This document shows, piece by piece, positions 1 to 6,051 of a DNA stretch of 9,179 nucleotides. The translations under genes were made by a program, and so were the position numbers. The notes below the pieces were generated by a model. It had not been told where the DNA came from, searched no databases, and worked only from the letters and a program-made list of their open reading frames with translations. The stretch covers positions 1 through 9,179 of the forward strand of contig CAJTYS010000080.1 in assembly GCA_910583765.1 (NCBI GenBank). Reading direction: 5' to 3'. The stretch is from an uncultured Eubacteriales bacterium (GTDB taxonomy: Bacteria; Bacillota; Clostridia; Peptostreptococcales; Anaerovoracaceae). Every line of letters starts with the position of its first letter. Within the stretch, counting starts at the first letter, position 1.

Positions 1-25
1 AAGGGCTTTGCCCGAAAGTAAACAA

Positions 26-54
26 CCCCGCGTTTGACGCGGGGATGGTTTTTT
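26..54 (+). terminator. Intrinsic terminator-like hairpin at left edge
   Basis: A 7-bp perfect GC stem (CCCCGCG at 26-32, CGCGGGG at 38-44) with a 5-nt loop is followed after ATGG by six T residues (49-54). It probably ends a plus-strand transcript entering from the left. On the minus strand the same stem is followed by TTGTTT, so it could work in both directions. A small GGGC/GCCC hairpin lies just before it at 3-13. Confidence 0.6.
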
Positions 55-84
55 CGCAGAAATTGGGGGATTTTTTTGGGGTAG

Positions 85-110
85 AGTTGGGGAAAGGGCA
101 TTCCCCAACT
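85..110. repeat. Perfect 10-bp inverted repeat, 6-nt loop
   Basis: AGTTGGGGAA (85-94) and TTCCCCAACT (101-110) are perfect complements around the loop AGGGCA. No T-run follows on either side, so it is not a normal terminator. It lies between the terminator at 26-54 and the first leader hairpin. It could be a repeat-element core, a protein binding site or part of an RNA. No gene was found in 1-421. Confidence 0.55.
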
Positions 111-230
111 AGGGGATCAAACTTCGCCTCGTTCTTTTGCAAAGTCTGCGCGGTTCTTTTTATCGCAGCATATCCGAGAAGATTGCGGAGAATGTTATTG
201 AGGCATAACTTCATATATCCTGATACGCAG

Positions 231-310
231 GAATTTTTACATAGCTGTTTCCAGGCCCGGAAGCAGCTACCTCTTTTTTGGAGAGGCGGGGGCACATGCG
301 CTCATCATGG
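231..310 (+). repeat. Leader hairpin repeat, copy 1 (orphan parA-type leader)
   Basis: This block matches the leader directly upstream of parA (copy 2 at 2104-2180). The first 23 bases are identical, and after a changed hairpin loop another 12 are identical. It folds into an 11-bp stem with one G-T pair (242-252 with 259-269, loop AGGCCC), then a smaller CCTC/GAGG stem (270-273 with 283-286) over a T-run, and ends with a purine-rich stretch and ATGCGCTCATCATG. In copy 2 the matching positions are the ribosome binding site and start region of parA, but here no parA follows. The likely reading is a duplicated or left-behind leader at the edge of an inserted defence cassette. Confidence 0.75.
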
Positions 311-361
311 GAATGTATAAAATGCAGGAGGCTGTCTATAATAATGAAGATGAATAAAATA

Positions 362-402
362 TAAACATAATTATTGTTTAAAAGAGAGCGTTAGTATATA
401 AT
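362..402 (+). promoter_or_regulatory. Promoter with overlapping inverted repeat, upstream of the AAA gene
   Basis: A perfect TATAAT -10 lies at 397-402. At 17-bp spacing there is a weak -35, TTGTTT (374-379). A 6-bp inverted repeat, TAAACA (362-367) and TGTTTA (375-380) with a 7-bp AT-rich spacer, covers the -35, as expected for a repressor operator. The start codon is only about 20 bp past the -10, so the leader would be very short. Promoter is seen in sequence; repressor control is inferred. Confidence 0.5.
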
Positions 403-421
403 AGAGGCGAGGTGATGCAAG

Positions 422-1540
422 ATGAAATTATTGAAGGTAACGGCAAACGGATTTAAGAATTGCAGAGACGGCTTTACCATCGATCTGGTGGCAAAATCGA
501 AGAAAACCGCCGAAGATAAAGAATATGAGCTGCAAAAAATTGCAGATGGGCTATATACGTTCAATACCATAGCCTTTGTCGGAAAAAACGCTTCCGGAAA
601 AACCACCGCAATGGAACTGCTGGATTGTTGCTATTCTATTTTAGGAGGCTTCAGGCTGGAGGGAAAGCATTATCCATATGATGGAGTAAGCCTGGAATTA
701 TTTTTCTTTCATGAAGGAGAACTCTATCGCTATGTGACCAGCCTGAAATCGGCAAGCTCTCTTGGAAACCAGGCCATCTTTGAGGATCAGCATTTATATA
801 AAAAGGCATATTACAAAACAAAAGTCAATTCCATCTATGAGCGGAAAGACTTTGTTGAAGTAGATAGCCTGGGGAGCCTGCCGGAGGATACATCCATATT
901 ATTCTTTATATTGGGGAAGAAACGGACGTGTGCTTTATACTTTGACAGTTTCGGAACTAGTGCGGATACGTATCAAATGATATTTAAAGCGATGAAAAAC
1001 TATCAGGTTAAAGAATCTGTTTTTTTGACCATTATGCGGATTTTCGATGAAACGATAAAAAAGCTGGAACGCATAGATGAACATAATTACAGGCTTGTTT
1101 CCGGGAGTAAAGAGGAGATTATTTCGGACAATGAGCTACTGCATGTTTTATCCAGCGGTACAACCAAAGGAATGCTGCTGTATGTGTTAATGGCAGCATC
1201 GCTGCAGAATGGATTTGATCTGCTGATCGATGAAATCGAAAATCATTTTCATAAAACGCTGGTTGAAAATATGATCAGCTTATATAAAGACAAAAGTGTC
1301 AACCGAAACAACGCTTCATTGATTTTTACAACGCATTACTGCGAGCTGTTGGATTTGTTTAACCGACAGGATAATGTCTGGATTTCAAAAGCAGATGACA
1401 AGGTTTATCTGGAAAATATGTATCTGGCATATAATGTGCGGATGGAGTTATTAAAGAGCAGGCGCTTCTATGCTAATGCCTTTCAGACAGCCGTGAATTA
1501 TGAGGAACTGATGAATCTGAAAAAGGGGCTGATGCAGTGA
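422..1540 (+). CDS. AAA family ATPase of a two-gene defence-like operon (RloA/AbiL/AriA type)
   Basis: A 372-aa cytoplasmic ABC/SMC-like ATPase. Visible motifs in order: N-terminal strand MKLLKVTANGFKN, typical of AAA_15/AAA_21 proteins; Walker A GKNASGKT (residues 54-61); a long insert of about 170 residues; a signature-like LSSG (243-246); Walker B with catalytic pair D270-E271 in LLIDEIENHF; and a switch histidine at H305 in TTHYCE. All residues for ATP hydrolysis appear present. AGGTGAT (410-416) is a well-placed ribosome binding site for the ATG. The last bases overlap the GTG start of the next gene, so the two are translationally coupled. Families with this pairing (RloAB, AbiL, PARIS) use the ATPase to sense phage and hold or activate a TOPRIM-like effector. 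That role is inferred from architecture. The ATPase call is secure; the exact system is not. Confidence 0.85.
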   Translation: MKLLKVTANGFKNCRDGFTIDLVAKSKKTAEDKEYELQKIADGLYTFNTIAFVGKNASGKTTAMELLDCCYSILGGFRLEGKHYPYDGVSLELFFFHEGELYRYVTSLKSASSLGNQAIFEDQHLYKKAYYKTKVNSIYERKDFVEVDSLGSLPEDTSILFFILGKKRTCALYFDSFGTSADTYQMIFKAMKNYQVKESVFLTIMRIFDETIKKLERIDEHNYRLVSGSKEEIISDNELLHVLSSGTTKGMLLYVLMAASLQNGFDLLIDEIENHFHKTLVENMISLYKDKSVNRNNASLIFTTHYCELLDLFNRQDNVWISKADDKVYLENMYLAYNVRMELLKSRRFYANAFQTAVNYEELMNLKKGLMQ

Positions 1541-2070
1541 AAATTTTGATTATGTGTGAAGGCTCCAATGAACTGACGGTTGTGAAACTGCTTATGAAAC
1601 ATAACCGCTTCAGGTATCCGGCTGATGATTTACTGAATCTGACACCGTATCATGCAAGACAGATAGAAAAAAACACGGCCGTAAAGACAGCGCTGAATCT
1701 GTATCCCGGAGAAGTGAAAATTCTGCGGGTGGGGGATGCTTTGAATGAAAATTTTAAAATTCCCAAAGATGTCAGGGAGAAGATTATAGGGGTGGAAAAG
1801 TACTGTACAAAGCCAGAACTCGAAATGCTGCTGATTATAGCAGAGGGTTTCGTGCAGGAATTTGAAAAAGTAAAGTCTTCTGTAAAACCGAAGCTATTTG
1901 CAAAGCAACATATAAAATGCGGAAGGAAATCATATGACAATAGCGATCAATTCTATATCGACTATTTTGATCATAACATCGACTTACTGGTGGAATCCAT
2001 AAAAGCCTATAAAAGAATAAAGGGAAAACATAATAAAGATGAAGGTTATTTGGCAGATTTATTAAAGTGA
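1537..2070 (+). CDS. Small TOPRIM/RloB-like putative effector partnered with the AAA ATPase
   Basis: A 177-aa soluble protein starting at GTG, overlapping the ATPase stop by four bases (GTGA), with AAAAGGGG just upstream as ribosome binding site. The N-terminus has a hydrophobic strand then CEGSNE (residues 7-12), the glutamate motif seen in TOPRIM and RloB-like nucleases. RVGD (64-67) could supply an acidic metal ligand. KPELEMLLIIAEG (from 92) resembles the conserved P-x-x-E strand of RloB/DUF4276 proteins. The C-terminus is basic, ending KHNKDEGYLADLLK. No signal or membrane segment is seen. By analogy with RloB, AbiLii and AriB it may be a nuclease released or activated by the ATPase. The second acidic motif of TOPRIM (DxD) is not clear, so nuclease activity is an inference, and I could not assign it to a named family. 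Confidence 0.6.
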   Translation: MKILIMCEGSNELTVVKLLMKHNRFRYPADDLLNLTPYHARQIEKNTAVKTALNLYPGEVKILRVGDALNENFKIPKDVREKIIGVEKYCTKPELEMLLIIAEGFVQEFEKVKSSVKPKLFAKQHIKCGRKSYDNSDQFYIDYFDHNIDLLVESIKAYKRIKGKHNKDEGYLADLLK

Positions 2071-2103
2071 GCTGCAAATATAAATTATTGAAAGAAATGA
2101 AAC

Positions 2104-2166
2104 GAATTTTTACATAGCTGTTTCCAATTTCGGAAGCAGCTATTCCTGTTTTTGGAAAGGAGGAAG
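2104..2166 (+). promoter_or_regulatory. parA leader hairpin, copy 2
   Basis: An 11-bp stem with one G-T pair (2115-2125 with 2132-2142, loop AATTTC) is followed by a small TTCC/GGAA stem (2143-2146 with 2154-2157). The right arm of the small stem runs into the parA ribosome binding site AAAGGAGG (2156-2163). Compared with copy 1 at 231-310, the large stem is unchanged while its loop differs, and the small stem has changed on both arms (CCTC/GAGG against TTCC/GGAA). Such covariation suggests an RNA structure acting on translation start of parA. A weak promoter may precede it (TTGAAA 2088-2093, TACATA 2111-2116). Confidence 0.55.
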
Positions 2167-2175
2167 AATGCGATC

Positions 2176-2970
2176 ATGCAGCCATGTAAGGTAATCGCCA
2201 TTGCCAATCAAAAGGGAGGCGTTGGAAAAACCACCACGGCCGTGAATCTGGGAGCCGGACTTGCCTGCGCAGGGAAAAAGGTGCTGTTAGTGGACGGAGA
2301 CCTGCAGGGGGATCTGACCACCTGTCTCGGCTGGTGGGATACAGACGCACTGCCTGTGACCCTGGCAACCCACATGGAGCATCAGATTCGGGATGCGCCC
2401 ATAGATGCAAGGGAGGGTATTCTACACCATAGGGAAGGGGTGGATCTGCTGCCGGCCAGCATCGAACTGTCGGGCATGGAAATGCTGCTGGTGAATGCCA
2501 TGAGCCGGGAGTTTGCCATGAGGTCCTGCCTGCAGAATCTAAGGAAGGACTACGAATATATCCTCATCGACTGTATGCCCAGTCTGGGGATGCTGACCAT
2601 TAATGCTCTGGCTGCTGCGGACAGCGTCATCGTTCCGGTACAGGCCCACTATCTGCCGCTGAAGGGTATGACCCAGCTGATGCGGACGATTGGTAAAGTG
2701 CAATGTCAGATCAATCCGGAGCTGAAGGTGGAGGGCGTGCTGCTGACCTTAGTGGATATGCGGACCAACCTGGCAAAGGCTACGGCAGAAAGTCTCCATA
2801 ATAACTACGGGAACGCAATTCCCATCTATCAGTCCATCATTCCGGTGGCCATCAAGGCGGCGGAGGTCAGCGCTGCCGGAACCAGTCTCTACGCCTATGA
2901 CCGAGGAAGCCCGGCGGCAGAGGCATACCGGACGTTTACCAGGGAGGTGCTTAGAAGTGACGAAAAGTAA
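2176..2970 (+). CDS. parA: ParA-family partition ATPase
   Basis: A 264-aa cytoplasmic ATPase of the ParA/Soj/MinD class, near the usual length. It has the deviant Walker A KGGVGKTT (residues 13-20) with signature lysine K13, the A' region LVDGDLQGDLT (38 onward), where the common DxDPQ proline is a leucine, and Walker B with D132 in LIDCMPSLG. I chose ATG 2176: AAAGGAGG lies about 12 bases upstream, and the TTG at 2152 overlaps this site. ParA normally works with ParB at centromere-like sites to segregate plasmids or keep excised integrative elements. Here the downstream parB is cut to a few codons, so ParA lacks its usual partner. The reading frame itself is intact. GC content is higher than in the preceding defence genes, which suggests a different origin. 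Confidence 0.9.
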   Translation: MQPCKVIAIANQKGGVGKTTTAVNLGAGLACAGKKVLLVDGDLQGDLTTCLGWWDTDALPVTLATHMEHQIRDAPIDAREGILHHREGVDLLPASIELSGMEMLLVNAMSREFAMRSCLQNLRKDYEYILIDCMPSLGMLTINALAAADSVIVPVQAHYLPLKGMTQLMRTIGKVQCQINPELKVEGVLLTLVDMRTNLAKATAESLHNNYGNAIPIYQSIIPVAIKAAEVSAAGTSLYAYDRGSPAAEAYRTFTREVLRSDEK

Positions 2971-3037
2971 CGGGATTCCCTTCGCACTTCCCGCAGTCGA
3001 TGATTGCACTTGTCAGAGACGGGGTGCGGACCATTGA
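2957..3037 (+). pseudogene. 5' remnant of a parB-like gene, truncated at a deletion junction
   Basis: A frame starting at GTG 2957, overlapping the end of parA, reads TKSNGIPFALPAVDD and then changes into an unrelated cysteine- and arginine-rich tail with a stop at 3035-3037. The first 15-16 residues resemble the N-terminus of ParB-like proteins that follow parA in clostridial integrative elements, which often begin with a short basic stretch, then LPSVDDLF. The position, overlap with parA and start context (AGGGAGGTGC upstream) support a former parB. The sense of the sequence ends near 2996-3005, where the MazF-like frame begins. The identification is by pattern memory and is moderate. Confidence 0.5.
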
Positions 3038-3299
3038 TAAAGCGAGGCTGGAGCATTACATTACCACCTTGGATAAGGCTACCATGAAGACCATCAACCA
3101 GGCTTTGCTTGCCAGTATCGGGCTGAAAAAGCAGGAAGGGCAGCCTCTGGTTTTGTGCCTTTGCTCTATTTGTGCGAATCAGTTTTACGATAATCCGGCC
3201 TACATGATCTGGCGTCTGGATCCGGATCAGAAAGAAAAGGACACCTGTATGTACTGTAATGTGCGGCAGGGCTTTGATTATGAAGTGCGCAACAAATAA
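3000..3299 (+). pseudogene. C-terminal remnant of a MazF/PemK-type toxin with a CxxC extension
   Basis: The frame gives 99 residues from ATG 3000. VRTIDKARLEHYITTLDK and the following residues to SIGL match the C-terminal end of MazF/EndoA toxins, for example the IRTIDKQRL...ALQISL region of Bacillus MazF. The N-terminal two thirds, with the RNA-binding and catalytic residues, are missing, and upstream sequence in frame is not MazF. After residue 45 comes an extension with two Cys pairs, CSIC and CMYC, about 30 residues apart, resembling a small zinc-binding knuckle. No ribosome binding site precedes the ATG and no MazE partner is nearby. It is best treated as a broken gene at a deletion scar. 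The Cys-rich part might still fold if translated. Confidence 0.65.
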
Positions 3300-3302
3300 T
3301 TC

Positions 3303-3444
3303 GTATACTGGCTACCTGGTAATTGGGGCGGATACCCAATGAAATTGGACAATGCTGTAAGCAAGCACATTTTTGCCGCAAAGTCAAGGATGCGATTTTT
3401 ATTTTCGCACCTTTGCGCGTTTTGCCGGCAGGTAGTATCGTATA
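3303..3444. repeat. Nested inverted repeats upstream of the excisionase gene
   Basis: The outer arms are TATAC plus three bases plus CTACCTG (3304-3318), and CAGGTAG plus four bases plus GTATA (3429-3444). Inside are ATTGGG/CCCAAT (3322-3327 with 3335-3340), CGCAAAG/CTTTGCG (3377-3383 with 3411-3417) and, nested in that, TGCGA/TCGCA (3391-3395 with 3405-3409). The 140-bp block holds no reading frame of note. Possible roles are arm-type binding sites for the integrase or excisionase, a transfer origin relic or a structured RNA leader for the excisionase gene. The arms are seen directly; the role is unknown. Confidence 0.5.
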
Positions 3445-3514
3445 GGCAATGCAGGAGCTGCATAAGAAAAAACAGAATATCCATATCGGATACAGGAGAG
3501 GAGGAACCTTACTT

Positions 3515-3703
3515 ATGAATACGGAAGAAAACAAAGTCTTATTAAACGTGGTCGAGACAGCCGCCTATCTCAATTTGGGACAAACCAAAACACGGGAGAT
3601 CATGAAACGGAACCAGAACATCTTTGTCGTGCGGATCGGAAATCGGAATTATGCGCACAAAGGCCTGCTGGACAAATGGCTGCTGGCCCAGGCAAAATTA
3701 TGA
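3515..3703 (+). CDS. Excisionase-type small HTH protein (Tn916 Xis/HTH_17-like)
   Basis: A 62-aa basic DNA-binding protein. ATG 3515 is preceded by GGAGAGGAGG (3495-3504); the longer reading from 3449 has no such site. Residues 9-30 (LLNVVETAAYLNLGQTKTRE) form the winged-helix start typical of excisionase and MerR-like HTH_17 domains, followed by the wing and recognition part VVRIGNRNYAHKGLLDKWL. In Tn916-like elements this protein bends the attachment-site DNA and steers the integrase toward excision. It lies directly upstream of an integrase, as in those elements. The frame is intact, though its integrase partner is interrupted. Confidence 0.8.
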   Translation: MNTEENKVLLNVVETAAYLNLGQTKTREIMKRNQNIFVVRIGNRNYAHKGLLDKWLLAQAKL

Positions 3704-3727
3704 GCCATGAGCCTTGCCACATGGGTT

Positions 3728-3767
3728 GGGGACAAAGGTGCGGCATTCCGGCCTGCGCCTTTGCCCC
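3728..3767 (+). promoter_or_regulatory. Long hairpin between excisionase and integrase genes
   Basis: GGGG (3728-3731), a bulged A, and CAAAGGTGCGG (3733-3743) pair with CCTGCGCCTTTGCCCC (3752-3767), giving about 15 pairs including two G-T pairs over a short loop. No T-run follows, so it is not a simple terminator. It may stabilise or separate the integrase message from the upstream one, or be a recombination protein site. It lies about 45 bp before the integrase ribosome binding site. Confidence 0.5.
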
Positions 3768-3826
3768 TGTCAGTCAGAAGAAACGCGCATACAGAAATAG
3801 TTTGGAAAAAGGAGGATAAGAGCGAC

Positions 3827-5068
3827 ATGCCAAAGAAAAGACTGCCAAAAGGAATACGGGGAAACAAAGGAAGCTATGAAGCAAGAGCGACCATCAACAA
3901 AGTAAAAATCCATCTATATGGAAAAGATCTGCAGAAGCTGGCAGAAGAATTTGAACGGGAGAAGGAACGGGTTCGGCGGGAAACGGACTACTGCAGCGGA
4001 GAAATCACCCTGAATGACTGGTTTGAGACCTGGTTCACCAATGTAAAGTCCCATCGAATTAAAGAAACCAGCGTGGCGCCCATGAAAAACAGCTTTAAAC
4101 GGAGCTTTGGCTTTTACATCGGCACCATGAAATTAAAGGAAATCCGGCCATTGGACATCCAGCAGGCAATCAACGCCATGGAACAGGAAAAGATGTCCAT
4201 CCGTACCATACGGGACGCCCTGGGCCGGCTGCGGGAATGTATGGAATTTGCCGTAGGGAACCAGCTGATCAACTACAACCCATGCACCATTGTGGAAGTC
4301 CCATGGAGCTACCAAAAGGCAAAGAACGAAATTGCCCTGACCCAGGAAGAGCAGGATCGGCTGCTGGCAGAAATGGAGAACCACTGGTATAAAGAACTGT
4401 TCTATTTCATGTGCCTGACCGGAGTACGGGTAGGCGAGCTGGGCGGATTAAAATGGAAAGACATTGACTTTGAAAAGTAGCTCATTTCCATCCAGCGCTC
4501 CTTAAGCTGCAGCTACTGCGATGGAGTAAAGCGGGAAATGCTGGTATCGCCGAAAACCATCAACTCAACCCGGACGATTCCCTTTATCGGAGAAATGGAG
4601 CACATTCTCAAATCCCAGAAAAAGAAACAGATCGCCTTGAAAAGGGAACTGGGCGACCGCTGGCGCAGCAAGGGAGAACTGAACGGACTCGTCTTTACAA
4701 CGGGAATGGGAAGCCCCTGCAGCCGATACATAGTAGAAAAGGAAACCAAGAAAGCCATTCAGCGCATGAGGGAAAACGAAGCGATTCTGGCCATGCAGGG
4801 AAACCAAAAGCCCAGGGAAATCCGGGACTTTCGTCCTCATACTCTGCGTCACACCTTTGCCACCCGCTGCTTTGAAAAGAAAATGGAACCCAAGGTGGTG
4901 CAGCAGCTGATGGGCCATTCCAACATCAGTGTTACACTGAATATCTACACACATGTGCTGGACCAGAAAATGAATGAAGAAATTGACAAATTCGGATATG
5001 CCAGGACGGAACGGCCGGACCTTCCGGATATAAAAGTGCCGAGAATCACGGCCATGAGCCATAGCTGA
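3827..5068 (+). pseudogene. Tyrosine integrase (Tn916 Int-like) interrupted by an in-frame TAG
   Basis: The start ATG 3827 has AAAGGAGG upstream. The frame gives an AP2-like arm-binding domain (about residues 10-50), a SAM-like core-binding domain (about 60-165) and a catalytic domain. All catalytic residues are visible: R201 in TGVRVGE, H338 and R341 in HTLRH, H364 in GHSNIS and Y374 in NIYTHV. Read through, the protein would be about 413 residues, close to Tn916 Int (405). A TAG at 4478-4480 (codon 218) falls after DIDFEK, with the same frame continuing as LISIQRSLSC, so the fault is one base substitution, for example from AAG or CAG. Translation would stop after R201, leaving the rest of the active site unmade. 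Restart at ATG 4538 could give a 176-aa C-terminal piece lacking the first arginine. The element is probably immobile unless another integrase helps. Confidence 0.9.
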
Positions 5069-5096
5069 AGAAACAGCATATCATAGAAGTTTTCCG

Positions 5097-5132
5097 ATAA
5101 GTGAGGGCGAAAAATGCCCTCCTTATTTTTTA
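5097..5132 (+). terminator. Intrinsic terminator after the integrase
   Basis: GAGGGC (5103-5108) and GCCCTC (5116-5121) form the core stem over loop GAAAAAT. With one bulged T (5102) the stem extends by ATAAG/CTTAT (5097-5101 with 5122-5126). A run of T (5126-5132) follows. It lies 29 bp after the integrase stop and ends the excisionase-integrase transcript. Confidence 0.85.
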
Positions 5133-5252
5133 TGCCCGCGGCCCGCACATAAAGCGTGTTCGGCAGCTGACTAAAAGGCAAGCCCTGTGATGGACCGGCA
5201 ACTCAAGGTTTTATAACCCAAACAAAGAAAAAGCGATACAGGATCCCGCCTG
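5133..5252. other. Non-coding spacer, likely near the element's right end
   Basis: No gene or RNA gene was found. The only structure is a short GGTT/AACC hairpin (5207-5218). Attachment sites of this integrase family usually sit just past the integrase gene, so the right junction may lie here, but no matching direct repeat was found at the left edge of the window. The other end may be outside it. Confidence 0.3.
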
Positions 5253-5273
5253 CTATGCTATAATTAAGCATAG
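5253..5273 (+). promoter_or_regulatory. Extended -10 promoter inside a palindrome
   Basis: TGCTATAAT (5256-5264) is a perfect extended -10 box; no good -35 is seen. It is enclosed by a 6-bp inverted repeat, CTATGC (5253-5258) and GCATAG (5268-5273), which could be an operator that blocks polymerase. It lies 40-60 bp upstream of the decayed P-loop gene and may now serve the nucleotidyltransferase gene farther on. Confidence 0.55.
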
Positions 5274-5312
5274 AGAACAAAACTTCAAGTGCTTATTGGA
5301 GAAACGAAAATC

Positions 5313-5531
5313 ATGCATAAATAAATATAGAAACAATAGAATGGCCCGACAGGAATAGGCAAAAGTGTTGTGGCCAAGCATTTGAAGCATACATTTTCAG
5401 AGAATGAATTAGAAGAACATACAGTTTGTGCAAAATTTATACAAACTGCAGATAGCTTTGCAGAAAGTGAATTTGAACAGCATTAGAGTGAGTTTGAGCG
5501 GTTAATAGCAGAAGAAGCGAGGCAAACTTAA
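5313..5531 (+). pseudogene. Decayed small P-loop NTPase gene
   Basis: The frame from 5343 reads GPTGIGKSVVAKHL, a textbook Walker A, and runs to a TAA at 5529 with one TAG at 5484. Upstream in the same frame are an ATG (5313) and TGGAG (5297-5301), but three stops lie between them and the Walker A. The +1-shifted frame across 5321-5341 instead reads INIETIE directly into GPTG, with one extra T (5342). This suggests the original ran MHK-x-NIETIEGPTGIGKS and was broken by small insertions or deletions. Residues after the P-loop are acidic (EFEQH, SEFERLIAEE). No Walker B is seen and the family is unknown; kinase, AAA and zeta-toxin types are all possible. It is not functional as it stands. Confidence 0.6.
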
Positions 5532-5599
5532 AGTAACAGTGCCAAACAGATTTGCCATACGGCAAGGGCAAGAATACCAGGATTAAGGGAGGTATAACC

Positions 5600-5944
5600 A
5601 TGTGTTCTAGACAGGAATTGAATCACATCTTAAAAAAGATTGCAGAAACCTATCGATCGGTATATGGGAATAACCTGGTTCAGATCATCCTATATGGCTC
5701 TTATGCCAGAGGGGACTTTGATATGGAATCGGATATTGACATTGCAGCGATTGTAAAAGGAGAAAGAATGGATTTGCAGAAGGAACTTAAAAAGATTTGG
5801 GGGATTTCTTCTGGGCTTGAGCTTAAATACGGGACAATTATTTCTCCAACCGTTATACCATATGATGAATATGAACGATATCAGATGGATCTGCCGTATT
5901 ACAGGAATCTTGCAAAGGAAGGGATCATAGTTGATACATACTAA
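5600..5944 (+). CDS. MNT-type minimal nucleotidyltransferase, orphan
   Basis: A 114-aa soluble protein of the polymerase-beta nucleotidyltransferase superfamily. It shows the motif GSYARGD (residues 33-39) and the two metal-binding aspartates in SDID (D45, D47); the third carboxylate is not certain. The start at ATG 5600 has AGGGAGG (5586-5592) upstream; an earlier ATG at 5552 lacks one. In MNT-HEPN pairs the nucleotidyltransferase adds AMP groups to a HEPN toxin to silence it, with the two genes adjacent. Here no HEPN gene lies on either side: upstream is a decayed P-loop fragment, downstream a DUF1016 gene. It is thus either an antitoxin left behind or a stand-alone enzyme. Family call is firm, role is inferred. 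Confidence 0.8.
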   Translation: MCSRQELNHILKKIAETYRSVYGNNLVQIILYGSYARGDFDMESDIDIAAIVKGERMDLQKELKKIWGISSGLELKYGTIISPTVIPYDEYERYQMDLPYYRNLAKEGIIVDTY

Positions 5945-5981
5945 TCTCCTTTAGCGATTGCAGCCCCAAGGTCGGCTGGTG

Positions 5982-6026
5982 TTAGTATATAAATGTAGAC
6001 ACGAAAAGTCGAGGAGCTTATACTAA
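5982..6026. promoter_or_regulatory. Inverted repeat upstream of the DUF1016 gene
   Basis: TTAGTATA (5982-5989) and TATACTAA (6019-6026) are a perfect 8-bp inverted repeat with a 29-bp spacer. The left arm lies in TTAGTATATAAA, which holds a TATAAA -10-like box (5988-5993). The 12 bases GTTAGTATATAA (5981-5992) also occur at the promoter of the AAA gene (390-401). The repeat could be an operator or a hairpin in the leader. A spacer of AT-rich sequence makes chance likely enough to keep confidence low. Confidence 0.35.
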
Positions 6027-6051
6027 AAATAACGACTGAAAGGAAAAGCTA

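Noticed and set aside
45..320. Plus-strand 91-codon open frame at the left edge
   Set aside because: No ribosome binding site, it spans the hairpins and the leader repeat, and its protein resembles nothing.
1..5220. Direct repeats marking attachment sites of the element
   Set aside because: No convincing matching pair was found by eye between the left edge and the region past the integrase. The left end is probably outside the window.
4478..5486. TAG recoding (amber read as an amino acid), suggested by TAG in both the integrase and the P-loop gene
   Set aside because: The DUF1016 gene ends normally at TAG, and the P-loop fragment also has a TAA and a frameshift. Plain decay explains both.
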